A DNA stretch of 64,000 nt from assembly GCF_000003815.2 (NCBI RefSeq), contig NC_049979.1:31612512-31676511 (forward strand), written 5' to 3'. The position numbers were made by a program, and so were the translations under genes. Under the pieces are notes generated by a model, which was not told the origin of the DNA, made no database searches, and saw only the letters and a list, made by a program, of their open reading frames with translations. This document shows positions 30,145-43,814 of the stretch, one piece after another. The stretch comes from Branchiostoma floridae (Eukaryota; Chordata; Leptocardii; Amphioxiformes; Branchiostomatidae). Within the stretch, counting starts at the first letter, position 1; each line of letters opens with the position of its first letter.

Positions 30145-33130
30145 AAATAAATAACTCGGCGCGTAAGTATAGACAAATTTAGCAAAAATCTCTAACAATC
30201 AGCGGATGTTTGCGGACGTTGCTGACTTAGATAATAACTCCTAACGCCCGCCGGCGGCGAGAGAGAAGCGAGAAGCGACTGGTCGAACCTGGTCGGCGCC
30301 CCTCCCCCTACTGTTCTGGTCAGTCGCATCGTGCTAGCGCCGATGTTTTTGTTGTCATTTTCCCGGCCCCGATTAACTGTCAGTTGTTGCTACCATAGAA
30401 GGAACAAAAATCGAACAATATGTGAAATTAAATAAGGTACTTTCAAAATAGTAAGGTACTTTCAAAATAGTCTCCGGTAAGCCGATCGGACCTCACATCT
30501 TTGCGCTCTATACGGCGGCGGGGCCCTACATGAAACGTGACAAATAGGTTTGCTTTTGATTCTTTAATTGACTGCTTATAAAATATGGACCGAATCTACC
30601 GGTGTCATCATGTTGCACCAAATGTGGGCTGACCGTCTATGAAAATTAAGATGTCGAAGATATTTCCAAAAAGGTAGGCAGAGATTTGTTGATGTTGGCG
30701 GTGTTGTTTTTTTGGTAATGATTTTCTTTGTCGGACCATCGCAAACAGTGCATTCAGCCCCTTTCCCCGTGAAAACATCAGCTAGATTGTATTGTGCTAG
30801 ATACAGCCTCACATGAGACAAGAAGTACATACAGTCACAATTTTATTGTCAAATATTATAGAATTGAATTCTCGTTTCTGTCTACTTGAATTAGACTAAC
30901 TTCTGAAGAGAGCAAAATTAAAACAAGCGTACCAAGTTACGGCACACTGCGTAGCATAAAATCGGAAGGTACATTCACAAAAACGTCTCACAGAGTTTGC
31001 CGCTTGTACTACGCAGCGCGAAGGGTTCTCCTCAGCATAATCAGTCACACTTTTACGTTTTCTATGAACCATATACCCAGTGTGAAATCGAAGGTTACAC
31101 ATATCCTGTTTATGTCGCAGTAATTATAAGAGCGCAGCGCGATCGCCGTCTAGTGGAAAGGGGGCCTTACCAACTGTAAATCGCACAAATTCACAGAAAC
31201 AACTGATTAGCATAATCGCTAAAATTGCCACAAATCTATTATATTCGTTCACGTCCCGCAGTTGCCGGACACTCTCAGAGCAGAAATTGATATGGCTAGC
31301 CCTGCACACTGCACGTGATCTTCACAGTACGCAGCACATCTCCGCTATGCTTCCTGTCACAGTTAATCTGTGTAAATGCATTCATATTTCGAACGGCTCA
31401 ATCATTTTTTGTCAGAGTCCGCAATTCATATTTCATAAATTTCTTTTATTTTTAGCAAACAATTTTGATTTATGTTTGATGTACCTAGTTTGTTTATGCC
31501 CTCATTATCAATACGTGCCGCAGTCGGCACACTTCAAACCCGTCCGCCTGTCAATCATGCAAACTTCAAGGGGTTAGGTTTCTGCTACTCTAAACTTTCG
31601 CGTTGGCTTATGCTGATTTGTGCCTGGGGCTTTGTGCTATGCCGACCACTCCCACCGTGTGTAAAGCTGTAGCGGTTAAGTAGATTACTTGTAATTCACC
31701 CAGAACTCGTTTCCGTGCTCCACTTTGCTTGCTGGGGACCAACGCATCGCTGTAGTACGTACCTGATGAACAACAAGGTGAACGGAATGACCGTGATCTA
31801 AGACGGGGAGGGCGTTCCACGCTGCAGTTTATCGTGTCGGCTCAGGTCAGTTTATTAGCGAAATAAACTCATTAAGTCNNNNNNNNNNNNNNNNNNNNNN
31901 NNNNNNNNNNNNNNNNNNNNNNNNNNNNNNNNNNNNNNNNNNNNNNNNNNNNNNNNNNNNNNNNNNNNNNNNNNNNNNNNNNNNNNNNNNNNNNNNNNNN
32001 NNNNNNNNNNNNNNNNNNNNNNNNNNNNNNNNNNNNNNNNNNNNNNNNNNNNNNNNNNNNNNNNNNNNNNNNNNNNNNNNNNNNNNNNNNNNNNNNNNNN
32101 NNNNNNNNNNNNNNNNNNNNNNNNNNNNNNNNNNNNNNNNNNNNNNNNNNNNNNNNNNNNNNNNNNNNNNNNNNNTCATGTCAGGAGACATCCAAAGAAA
32201 TCCCCACGTTACCACATACATGTACACGTAACGTTACCACAGTTGTCGGCCTGTTTGAGAAAATTGCACTAGTGCTCTGAATGCGTTTGTTCACCAAATT
32301 ATCGCGTGTGTACGCACAAGTGCTGGCGTACTACACGTCGTGTGTGTTCTCGATTCTACGTAGCTCAAACACAACATAGAATCTGAACAATGTTTGGATG
32401 GCTCAGAGTTAAACTGGCCTGTGCAGGTTGCAAAACCTTTAGCTTAAACAAAATCAAGAAAAGTATCGAAACTTAGATTTGACTCGATATAGACCTTAAC
32501 CGAGACACATTATACTTTGGGGGCATTAAATTTCATTCTGCCTGCGATCAATTTCATTCTACCTTCCGTGAAGTTGATACTAGTATGCAAAAGGTGCCGA
32601 TATGCGGCAAAATAAAGTCAAAGCTCTGTGAATTTCTTGATCTTTTATTACTTCTTGGTAAAATGAATTCCACAAATCATTCAATGGACGGCTTCTGCCT
32701 CAATTCAGGCCGTCCAAAGCAAGATGAAGTCACCATTTGACGGTCGGACACTTCCGTGCTGCGTAGCGGCGGTCGCTGACCTCGTTCGAATACCATGTTC
32801 CATAACTCCCGGGCGGATTCCATAGCAACCGGTCGTTGACCTCGGGTCCTTGGAACGTAGTTCTAACGTTCTATGGGGGCTCGAAAGTTCGATTTTGTGT
32901 TAAAATTGCTAGTTTTTTCACCCTTTTTTGCCCCACAAAATCATTTTTTGGTATCTTTGGGGGACCAAATGACCAAGGTGCAGTGTCTTATGTGCAGACC
33001 TACCAGCTTGCTGAATTACGAGATATTCCAAGGTCTAGTTTTGGAGATATTCATGTTTTTTATTTGTGCGGAAAAGAAGAAGAAGAAAGAACAAAGCAAA
33101 AACAGTATGTACCTTCTGTGAAGGTAACAT
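30145..33130. other. Non-coding region with gap, nothing assigned
   Basis: Includes a G+C-richer, CpG-containing stretch (30240-30380), a 20-bp tandem duplication of GGTACTTTCAAAATAGTAA (about 30435-30472) and a 297-N gap (31879-32175). Short frames at 30576-31820 and 32836-33121 have no recognisable domain. A CpG-rich promoter near 30250 is possible but no downstream gene is visible. Confidence 0.35.
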
Positions 33131-33137
33131 AATAAAC

Positions 33138-33508
33138 TTGAAAGGGTACAGAACCAAGCTGCCAGATTCTGTACAAACAACTATAACAGGGATGCTAGTG
33201 TTACCAAAATGAAAACAGATCTGCAGTGGACATCACTTGAAGACAGAAGGAAAAGGTCTAGACTTTGCATGATGTACAAAATGACCAATAAACTGGTGGA
33301 CGTACCGACTGATAAGTATCTAATACCAGCTCAAAAGCGAACAAGAAACAGCCATGACTTCAAATACAAGAGTTACCAACCTAGGATTGATGTGTTCAAA
33401 AATTCGTATTTTCCCAGAACTATCGTGGAGTGGACTTTGTTATCACCAAGTACAGTAGGGCATCATAATCTAGTCCCATCTCGGCATCGGACTTACATTA
33501 AGTAGGCA
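33138..33508 (+). pseudogene. LINE C-terminal fragment
   Basis: Reads LERVQNQAARFCTNNYNRDAS, then SLEDRRKRSRLCMMYKMTN and SYFPRTIVEWTLLS, ending at a TAG. These are the C-terminal motifs of jockey/CR1-type polymerases, related to but distinct from the 16689-17411 copy. The 5' side is lost and a 100-N gap follows at 33537. Confidence 0.75.
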
Positions 33509-33636
33509 CTGCCGTCTGCGAGGGGCGGAAGTACTTNNNNNNNNNNNNNNNNNNNNNNNNNNNNNNNNNNNNNNNNNNNNNNNNNNNNNNNNNNNNNNNN
33601 NNNNNNNNNNNNNNNNNNNNNNNNNNNNNNNNNNNN

Positions 33637-35544
33637 ACTGTTCATGATGATGATTTCTGTTCACTGGGTATTCGAATTAGAATAGTGGTTGCATCTTGTT
33701 CTATTTGTTCAATATGACGTTCGATCGGGATTGGTCCATCCCTTGCGAAACTGAATGACCTCGACGTTGAGGAAAGAAAGCAATACCTTTCAATAATACA
33801 ACGTGTGTCATGCCAAAGGTCATTTTATATCTAACTAAAGTAAAGGGACGTTATTACATTTATTGGTGTCAATAATCCTACATGTTCTGGAAATGTTTTG
33901 TAACATCTAGTACTTTGGAAAGGTTTTAGTAGCTTACTAATAGGAATGTTTTGTTTATGAAGACAGATGCCATTTTGATATTAGTGTTGTTGAGATCTTT
34001 TAAAGCATTTATATGTCATATATACATCCTTTGATTCCTGTGTTTGTAGATATTTCCAAAGCATAGTAAGCATGCCTGTATATTATAGTCTTACTGTATT
34101 TATAACTTCCCGTTCATACCGTATGCTTGGTAGTGTTGCTTGTGTATTCAGCTGAGCTTTTAGAATACAGACATGAATGAACTGATGCATATGACTTTGG
34201 ACAGGTGTTTGAGTAAGTGTACATGTAAATTTTCTCCTGGTAGGAAGCAGGAGATGGTGCTGTTTATGCAAGTCACACCTGTCTAGAATGATCAGACCAC
34301 TGGCTTTAGTTGTTCACACTGAAGAACCACATGCTTGTAGAAAAAGATGAAATTGTTAGAAATCTTTGGGCAAAATGGGTTCGGATACAGTCAAATCCGG
34401 GCCCATATTTTGCCTTATCCTTAAGGGATGCGATCAGATAAGGGCAGATGCGATTGGTTATGGATCTAAAATCTGACATTCGCCGGTTTCCGTACTTGTT
34501 TGGATATGGAAAAAATACAAAATACGTATCTTTTGCAGCTGCGATAGAGGTTTTATATCCTTGCTGTGAAATACACTTAAATGTCTGTAATTTTCCGTAT
34601 CCTAACCAACACGCAAATCACCACATTTGCCTGCGAATGCGCAGATACGAAAGGATTTTCCACCTTCTTAACCGAATCAGAAATCTGTATCACCCTGTAT
34701 TTGCAATGTATACGCAGATACGAAATTCAGAATTTTTGGATCCTAACTAAATTCAAAAGCGGTATCCCCCCACATTTGCAACGTGTATACAGATAATGGG
34801 GATTTTCCTGGATCTGAACCAATGTTAACTGTGATTTGAATGCTGTCAGTCTAGAAACATGTATATGATACAATGTACCTAAGTGTGTTCATATATAGGA
34901 TTACATCAGACATGACTTCTTTCCTTGTTGACTATGATTTTAATGCTGGCAGTGTTATACTAGATAATCATTTGTACTTAAGTACAATGTACATGATATT
35001 GTTAAAACACAACCTGTACATATTGACTGTGGCTAGGTTAAAAATGATATGCTGTCCCAAATGCATTTTATTACTAGTACTTGTAAGAGCTGTGTGCAAA
35101 GTGCTTGTATTGAGCCCTATTGTTAACAGCTGTTGACAATTCAATAAATAAAATTTCCTGTTATCCAGTCACTGGCCTCAGAACTGCCTGTATTCGGTAG
35201 CAAAAAATTAACAATATTTTGATACCCCAACATACATACATACATACATAATCATACTCTATCGAGTTGTATCATTAACAAAGTTCCATTTCCAGCATGA
35301 TCTATTATTCGTCAGGTCAGGTCCCTATCACTCCAGTCTCTGATTCAATGAAGTTCTTTAGTGAAAGGACGGCCTCTTCTCATGTTTGCTTCAGGGACCA
35401 AAGTAGCAGTTTACCGGCTGGTTTGCAATGTCGAGTAACATGGCCAGCAAGGCTTTACCAACGTCACAACAGATCTTTGCTTCCTGTGTGTTCCTGCCAA
35501 TGTTTGTTGTATTCTCCAAGCAGAGGTTGAGTCTGGGATTCTAG
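33637..35544. other. Non-coding; weak 75-bp repeats and a CATA microsatellite
   Basis: No gene. 34620-34800 has three diverged units of about 75 bp (CACATTTGC...GCAGATACGAAA). 35229-35250 is a (CATA)n run. Frames at 34448-35136 and 35297-35530 show no motif. Confidence 0.4.
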
Positions 35545-35728
35545 TACTGTAAATGCAGGTGGTTTAATGGTTTTTCGGGGTGGCCACTTCCACACCACGA
35601 CCATTTTTCCATGGAAGTAAGAGACTATGGTGCGTGGTACAGCGAACTTAAAACCACCGCAAAAAGTCCTTTTTCCCGCTACCGCGAAATTAAATCCCCG
35701 AACTTAAATACCAAATACATTTACAGTA
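35545..35728. mobile_element. Small TA-flanked MITE
   Basis: 184 bp with inverted ends TACTGTAAATGCA / TACTGTAAATGTA, the TA being the presumed duplicated target as in Tc1/mariner-related MITEs. The interior folds partly (TTTAATGG...TTAAATCC). No ORF. Confidence 0.6.
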
Positions 35729-36660
35729 GTGGCTAAATTTGGTCCTCTGGGTCAAAATTAGATATTGAAAACACTGTCCACACGGGCACTTTAAGGCCTG
35801 TGACAATTTTGGTCGAACATGAAATTCGAACCACTGCGTGACCTTAGGTAACCCCGCCGGGCCGGAGCGTTTTTAGAACGGTCCAATGTCAGTATCTAAT
35901 GTTACATTGCGAAAACAGGAACTTACGATGTATGGGTTACACTAACTACTTTTTAAGACTTATTAATATTGAGTGTTAAAGATATTGATCTGGTATTTAT
36001 CAAATATCGACATAACTAGAAGCGGTTAACAAAAGGGCACCCCCGCGAGAGCTGCAAGTGGTACAGTCCGAACATGGGTTCCGACCTCCCGGGGTGTGGA
36101 GTGGCAGGAAAATAGCGAGGCGCTCATACTTCAAGTAAACAGCAAAATAATGCTATAAATCGATATTTCTAGCCCAAAATAATAGTATGGCAGTTGACTG
36201 ATGCCTTATAAGGCTAACTGCTTGCGAAATTTCGCATTGATACAACAGCGATTTAACAGATACAGACATAAAACATTCATATTTTACCATCGGTTTATGT
36301 TACGTACAGTCAAACATGTCTTACTTGGGCGCAGTTCTTGTAGGGTAAGTAGTGTTTGTGTTTCGTCGGCCCCTGCCCACATCAGGGCACCAGTTTTATT
36401 ACGAGTTTTGGGCAGATTTAGGTTCATTAAGCCTTAGACCTTCAGAAATCAAGTGGGTCTTCTTGCAATATCTTTGATTTCCGTGGCTGTATAGATATTT
36501 GTACGAAAAATACCAAAAAATTGTCGAAAAATTCTGTTTTTGCCCCAAAATTGAGCCTTACCTAGGTATAGCGGCAAGATCCCCAGGCATATTAGATATC
36601 ACAGAGATATAATCTATTACTCCAGAAAATATGACTCCGTTAGACAATCATTTCATAGTG
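35729..36660. other. Non-coding, nothing recognised
   Basis: Unique-looking, moderately A+T-rich sequence leading into the satellite. A 78-codon frame at 36201-36437 has no support. Confidence 0.4.
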
Positions 36661-36889
36661 GGCACAGACCCATTTTAATAGCATCCCTATTTTTTACCAA
36701 AAAATGGTTTTTTAAACCCAAAATATTGAGGATCCACAATTTTCTTGTCATCATATTTTGAATATGGGTGAATTACGTTAACTGGCCAAAAATTGTTGAA
36801 AACAGATGGTTACATCAAAAGTTATGGCCATATAACTGCTCGACTGAGAATCTACAGGTGTCACAGGCCTTAAACTGCCTGTGCAATTT

Positions 36890-38560
36890 TCTTCAACATT
36901 ATTTGGTGCGGAATGGTTCCCCGACATTATGTATACAACTTATTTGTCGAAAAAGCTAAATTTGGTCTTCTGGGGCAAAATCTGCATTTTTCGCAAAAAA
37001 AATATATCGCAAAACAATGTCCAATCTTATTCAAACCAACATTATTGGGTGCAGAATGGTACCCTGACATCATATATACAACTTATTTGTCGAAAAAGCT
37101 AAATTTGGTCTTCTCAGCCAAAATATGCATTTTTCGCAAAAAAATCAATATCGCGAACCGATGTCCAATTTTATTCAAACCAACATTGTTGGGTGCGGAA
37201 TGGATCCCTGACATAATGTATACAACTTATATGTCGAAAAAGCTAAATTTGGTCTTCTAGGCCAAAATAAGCATTTTTAGCAAAAAAAATTAATATCGCG
37301 AAACGATGTTCGATTTTATTCAAACCAACATTGTTGGGTGCGGAATGGATCCCAGACATAATGTATACAACTTATATGTCGAAAAAGCTAAATTTGGTCT
37401 TCTCAGCCAAAATAAGCATTTTTCGCAAAAAAAATTAATATCGAAAAACGATGTCCGATTTTATTCAAACTAACATTGTTAGGTGCGGACTGGATCCCAG
37501 ACATAATGTATACAACTTATACGTCGAAAAAGCTAAATTTGGTCTTCTAGGCCAAAATAAGCATTTTTAGCAAAAAAAAAATTAATATCGCGAAACGATG
37601 TTCGATTTTATTCAAACCAACATTGTTGGGTGCGGAATGGATCCCTGACATAATGTATACAACTTATATGTCGAAAAAGCTAAATTTGGTCTTCTCAGCC
37701 AAAATATGCATTTTTTCGCAAAAAAAATGAATATCGCGAAACTATGTTCGATTTCATTCAAACCAACATTATTGGGTGCGGAATGGATCCCAGACATAAT
37801 GTATACAACTTATATGTCGAAAAAGCTAAATTTGGTCTTCTCAGCCAAAATAAGCATTTTTCGCAAAAAAAGTTAATATCGCAAAACGATGTCAGATTTT
37901 ATTCAAACCAACATTGTTAGGTGCGGACTGGATCCCTGACATAATGTATACAACTTATATGTCGAAAAAGCTAAATTTGGTCTTCTAGGCCAAAATAAGC
38001 ATTTTTAGCAAAAAAAATTAATATCGCGAAACGATGTTCGATTTTATTCAAACCAACATTGTTGGGTGCAGAATGGATCCCTGACATAATGTATACAACT
38101 TGTATGTCGAAAAAGCTAAATTTGGTCTTCTCAGCCAAAATAAGCATTTTTAGCAAAAAAAATTAATATCGCAAAACGATGTTCGATTTTATTCAAACCA
38201 ACATTGTTGGGTGCGAAATGGATCCCTGACATAATGTATACAACTAATATGTCGAAAAAGCTAAATTTGGTCTTCTCAGCCAAATTATGCATTTTTCGCA
38301 AAATGAATTAATATCGCGAAACGATGTACGATTTTATTCAAAATAACATTATTGGGTGCAGAATAGTTCCCCAACATCATATATACAACTTATTTGTCGA
38401 AAAAAGCTAAATTTGGTCTTCTGGGACAAAATCTGCATTATTCGCAAGAAAATTACATTTCATAAAACAATGTCCGATTTTCTTCAAACCAACATTTTTG
38501 CTTGCGGAATGGTTCCCTGACATAAATGTACGCGACTTATTTGTCACAAAAGCTTAAGTT
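36890..38560 (+). repeat. Satellite array, about 145-bp monomer, 12 copies
   Basis: The marker GTCGAAAAAGCTAAATTTGG recurs at 36946, 37089, 37233, 37378, 37523, 37670, 37816, 37961, 38106, 38251 and 38396, with a diverged copy at 38543: spacing 143-147, mostly 145. The monomer also has GGATCCCTGACATAATGTAT and TCGCAAAAAAAATTAATATCG. The outer monomers (first two, last two) are more diverged, and 36660-36890 holds a decayed precursor. Short frames on both strands are by-products. Confidence 0.95.
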
Positions 38561-41500
38561 TGGAAGCAGCAGAACTGGCGCATGGCCTGTGACTCTTGTT
38601 GAACTTTTACTTTTGATCAAAACGCCTAAAGTAGCTGTAAATAGATAAATTTAAAAGTATGAACGTTAACGTCTAAAGGAAGAGACAATCTTGAGGTCAC
38701 TATAGTGCTTCGTGTAGTACTAAAGATGTTGGCAGCAAAGGCCAGGAAAGGCAAGCAGTACTACTGACAATATTAGGAAGCTCAAATCCATGGTTCCCTT
38801 CATATGAGAAAGACTGATCAGCTGAGTTGAGGGTTAAAGCGTGAGGGTTAACGTGTTTAAAGAATGAGGTGAGGGTCAATATGACTCTCTTTTTTACAAC
38901 GTATGCAATACATGCAAACTGCACAAGGAACCCCTGTATGTCTGGAACTCCCCGTTGTGGAATGGCAACAGCACAACTAGATTAAGAAATGTATAGAAGT
39001 GAAATATAGTATCACCGATGATACCTCACGTAGCGTCCTAACTGACCCAATAATTCATGTCGATCTAAGCTGACCTAGATGTAAAATGTGTTAAATGTCG
39101 TTTACCATGTCTGTTCCTTGCAAATCAAATATATCAAACAGCAGTTTACATGACGACTTTGTACAAGCTTAAGCATGAACATTTCATTTAGATTTGAAAG
39201 AAACCCTATTCTATTACGTTCGCTGCAAGTGAGATATGAAATCGTTCCAGCCAACCCGCGTTCCACTAAGCTCAACATTGTCCGACGTACAAAGAAACGT
39301 ATGTTTAGACGTACAAAAATCATGTATGTTAGGAATTTATGAAGGTGAAAAAGACAATTTAGCACATACGCCTGTTAGGACATTTTTGTGCTATTCCCAC
39401 TTTCTTTCTGAGTGTCTGTACTCAATACTTTAGACGGAGATGTGAACTTTTATCTAAAAGTTGCGCCCGAAAGATATGATTTATTCTCCGAAGTTCAAAT
39501 GTTTGTAACTCGATGAACAATTAAGATTATCGCATAGGGATTCCTACAGGGACTAAGAAAGCTTTCAGAATCTTGAACAAAGAATTTGAGAAAAATCCAT
39601 CGATTTCTGGGTGAGATATGAAAAACCAACATGTTCTACTCTCACGCAAGGCCGACCCGCCTGCCACCTGCTATGCAATTCTAGCGTGATTTAAACCGCA
39701 TGCGACGGGAATACCATTTTCTTTATAAATCATAAAGAGAGCGGAATTTTTCGATGAAATTTTCACAACATTAGGTCAATATCTCAATCTATCTGTGCCT
39801 CTTTTAGTTTTGTTGTATCATTAATCTGATTGAAGATATGAGTGTTACATATGTCTTCATTTTCGACCCCTACAAAAATGTTTACAGCAAGTGGCGCTTA
39901 TGGCAACTTTTCTGAGTTTAAAAATCATTCATTCGACATAGATGATCTACAAAATGACTAAAACAGTCGTAATTTGATATTTGATTTTTTTACACAGTCA
40001 TTTCAATGAGTTTTATTAGATATTTTTACCAAAAAAACGATTGATCTATATCCAAGCGGTAATTCTTATTACTGCAGGGCGCCACTGCGGCTAAAATTAA
40101 TCGGCTTCTTTTGCTGATTTTAAAACCTTTTTTTTCGTCAATGATAGTATACAAAAGTAGTCAAACCCCGTCTTGTGCAATTTCATTCCTCCAGTAGTCT
40201 GCTCAGCGTGTTTGATTGAATGTACTTACAAACAACCGACAGTTATTAAAACCTAGCGACTTTCCTCAGAACAGCAGGTATCAATGTAGAAAGCATTGAG
40301 GTCCATGGTAGTCTTTCAAGCCTTCTTGTTCAAATTAGCTTTCAGTTGAGTTGCGTGGTTTTCTGGGTGCTTGCGGTCAATGTTAAAGGATATCAATAGC
40401 GTGTTTACTCTCAGTATATGTCATATGAATTTGAAATGAATTTTTGTTCTATAGGTGCAGAGCTTTCAAGTCAATTGTGCAATGGAAGGACTTGACAGTA
40501 TCACTTAAAAAATTAACTTCAAAACTTCATGCTTTGGCTTTGTTTTCAATGAATATTCTTACTATTGTAACTATCAATAGATTACCTGGAAAGCTAAAAG
40601 AAAGCATATAATTCTACTGTATCAACCTCTGGATGATTGCTGCTTATCTGTCCTATATAACTGTAAAGAAGCAGATTTTATAATCAAACAGACTACAGTT
40701 TATTTTCATAGTGACTTGACTGATGCAGAATATTTAAAATAAACAAAATAACCCGCATATAAAGAAAGACCTGTATACCGTACTTGAAATAGACACATCT
40801 TTAACGCCATCTTTTACAACAGGATATGATCCTTTGTGTTTATTCCTCATATGTATAACAGTACATGTGAAAATAACTCAAACTCGTGGATCATATTTAT
40901 GTAATAAACAGATATTAAAACATTCAGCAATCCAGATTATCCAGATTATTTTGTCATGAAATCAAAGGAACATAAAAGCTTCTTAACCAACAATTTCATA
41001 TTCTTGTCACCCTCATCAGTTATATGTATGTGGGTTAAATACATATGTGGGTTAAAAACAACACTGTAAAAGACTGGGATCATTCCAGTGTTACTGACAG
41101 CATAAAATTTTGTACATAAAGTAGTTCACATTGTACAAGTATGTACAAGATGCAAAATGGCTGCTTGCTAGCTTACCTTAATGATACTTCTACATGTATT
41201 ATATAAGACAAATGTCTAATTTCTAAATTGAACTTACAAATTTCTACTACAATCTCTATACAAATATGGCTGTGATTTCACATGCATCTGTATTAGAGTC
41301 ACTGTAATGTAACAAACTACATTGCAGAAAGGGTTTCTAAGTAAATTTCCACAAGCTATTTAATATTTTCATAGGCTCATAAAGTTATCATTGCATTAGG
41401 ACTTGGGCTGGTTCATAAATAACTCCTCCATGCAGGAACAGGTGCTCTAGTGCTTAGTCATACGGTTATTGTCCACTGTCACAACCATACAAGAACAATT

Positions 41501-41840
41501 GATCTAAGAACCAGGTTATAACAACACAGAAACATATCAGTTGTGATGAATATGTATGTATGTATGTGTGTGTGAACATGAGGGATAAAGACACAGTTTT
41601 GTTATTTGAATGGTTAGTGTTATCATAACTTTCTAAGCAAAAAAAATGCATCTTTGTCTTGTCACCTGTTGACCAACATGGAGTATCAATTTCCCTTTGT
41701 AGATTCATACGTGTATGAGGTTTGACACGTCTGTGACTCATCACTCTTCAGAAACTGAGTCCTAGCAAGGAGGTTAATATCTATCTCATGTATTGATATA
41801 ACCTTGATCCTAGATGTCAACACTCTCCACACAATCACAC
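38561..41840. other. Non-coding, nothing recognised
   Basis: A long A+T-rich stretch without exon-like ORFs, TIRs or tandem repeats that I can see, apart from an (ATGT)n run at 41551-41566. It is the quietest part of the window and could hold regulatory DNA, but nothing in the sequence shows it. Confidence 0.4.
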
Positions 41841-41861
41841 AGTACACCGCAATCATTTAAA

Positions 41862-41914
41862 AACACATACACACACACACACACGCACATACATACATAC
41901 ACACACACACACAC
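41862..41914. repeat. CA/CATA microsatellite
   Basis: Run of ACACAC with interspersed CATACATA. Confidence 0.9.
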
Positions 41915-42814
41915 AATACCACTCACCTCTTTAGTTTGTATGTAAAGAATATTTAGGTTCTGTTGGAAAGAGTTTTAACAAGTTGTACATGTAATTTGTA
42001 TTTCATAGGTACGCAGTTTTTGCTATGCACCAATCAATCACCTGTCATAAGAAAGATGTCTTTTGGTTTCATCATGCATATGCATAAGTCACAATCATGT
42101 TTTTTTGCCACCCCCTATGTTACTAGAATTTGGCTATATTAACAACAATCCATGAAATCTGCATGAAAAATACTTGTTCATATCTATCTATTTCATTGAA
42201 AAGTATTTTTAAAACTATATACTGATACTGTGAGGGCAATAATGGGGGTCAGAAATCTTCCCTCCCAACATCTGCTTGAACAATATTGATATATGGTATG
42301 GAGGTAGAATGAGAATGTGACCTTGGGGATTCATATTCATTTTTTATCTGGTCTTCGAGATTTTTTTCAGGTCTTTACCAACTAAAAGTGTTTATTTTAT
42401 GGTCCTATGTCATAACATCAAATCCAAATGAGATGCAAATGTAAGGGCAAGGAGCGAGAAGATACATTCATGGTACATTTTATTTGGGGCATGAATGAAT
42501 TGAATTGTAAAACAATTGTTTGAATAATTTTCATCCAAAAATGTATATTTTGCACTCGTAGCTCTTGTTCAAAGCCCGATGATCTCAAATTTGGTATTGG
42601 GACAGCCGTTAAATGTACACAAGAACAGAGCTTCTTGAATAGTCCAATTGCATCACAATAACATTGTGCTCATTCCTGACTTTTGTGTTGAGTAATAGTC
42701 TGCATTAGCATGGGTGGTTTGGAAAATCCATTTTAGGGTGAGGCATTTTGGAAGTATCTAATTCTGCAAGGGAGAATCTTCAGAGTAAGTTCATGTTCCA
42801 ATGGGTAGTAGAAA

Positions 42815-43225
42815 AGGACATGAGAGAAATCCAAGTGTAAATTGTGCTGCGTGGTGTAGGAATGTGGAATAGAGACTGTATGGTTTGGACTCAGAGGTTT
42901 TTATACAGATTCTGTGATGTCGGATCTATTCGTATCGAGCAACTGCTTAACCTGTCTCGGTGCTTCACCATACTATTGTTGCTGAGTAATTTTAACATAC
43001 ATGGAATTGCCCAAGACAGTAATAAGAGAAAAGAAAATCTGAATAAACAGCTGTCACAGTAACCCCACTAGAGTCCATGCATACCCCAAAAGAAGTCTAT
43101 TGCAAAAAAGAACTTATACCTATAGGTGAAACATTATAGTCTGTTGGGGGGGGGGGGGGGCATGTGAGAGAAATCCATGTGTAAACTGTGCTAAGTGGTG
43201 TAGGAATATGGAATTAAAACTATGA
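42815..43225 (+). repeat. Direct repeat pair of about 63 bp with poly-G
   Basis: 42818-42880 (ATGAGAGAAATCCAAGTGTA...) recurs at 43163-43220 (GTGAGAGAAATCCATGTGTA...), the second copy preceded by a run of about 15 G (43146-43160). Likely remains of one dispersed repeat inserted twice, or a local duplication. Confidence 0.7.
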
Positions 43226-43384
43226 GTTATCTGTATGTAGCAAAATTTATTGATTTTAATTTCTCCAGTTTTTTAGCCAGGGTGTCCCCAAATTCTCAGT
43301 GGAAAACACTACTTTACAGTCCAGGGCCCTGGAATGAATTGGATGGTCACACATACAGGACTGCTGGTCAGTTTGGATGATTCA

Positions 43385-43814
43385 ATACACGACTTGCACA
43401 CTTCCCATAATTCACAAGGCCAGGGATACGGATATAGTGACCAGTGAGGTCATCGGGGGAAACCAACAACAGCTACATTGGTTACGTGCTGGCTACTTTA
43501 GCTGGTTTTAAAATTCACAGCGCCAGGGTTACGGATATGGATGTTACCACCATTGTCCAGGGTGCGAAACCAGGGTAAAACCAGCTAAAACCTTTCGTAC
43601 GACGGCGGCAAAGCATATAAACTAATGAGTTGTATGACAAATATAGTACTACTATTATTAGAGCCTAGTATTTTACAAGTTTTGTAGTCAGAGAAGTATA
43701 AAGTAACCAGCACGTAACCACTGTAGCTGTTGTTGGTTTCCCCCAATGACCTCACGGGTCACTTTATCCGTATCCCTGGCGCTGTGAATTATGGGAAGTG
43801 TGCAAGTCGTGTAT
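43385..43814. mobile_element. Palindromic MITE with about 117-bp arms
   Basis: The left arm 43385-43501 and right arm 43698-43814 are near-perfect inverted repeats (ends ATACACGACTTGCACACTTC), around a spacer of about 195 bp that partly repeats the arm motif CCAGGGTTACGGATA. No ORF and no clear TSD. Confidence 0.85.

Noticed and set aside
30240..30380. CpG-island promoter of an unseen gene
   Set aside because: Base composition alone; no exon, TATA/Inr or downstream coding sequence could be identified.
36881..38156. Several overlapping ORFs on both strands as a repeat protein family
   Set aside because: They are translations of the 145-bp satellite; 145 is not a multiple of three, so frames change from unit to unit.
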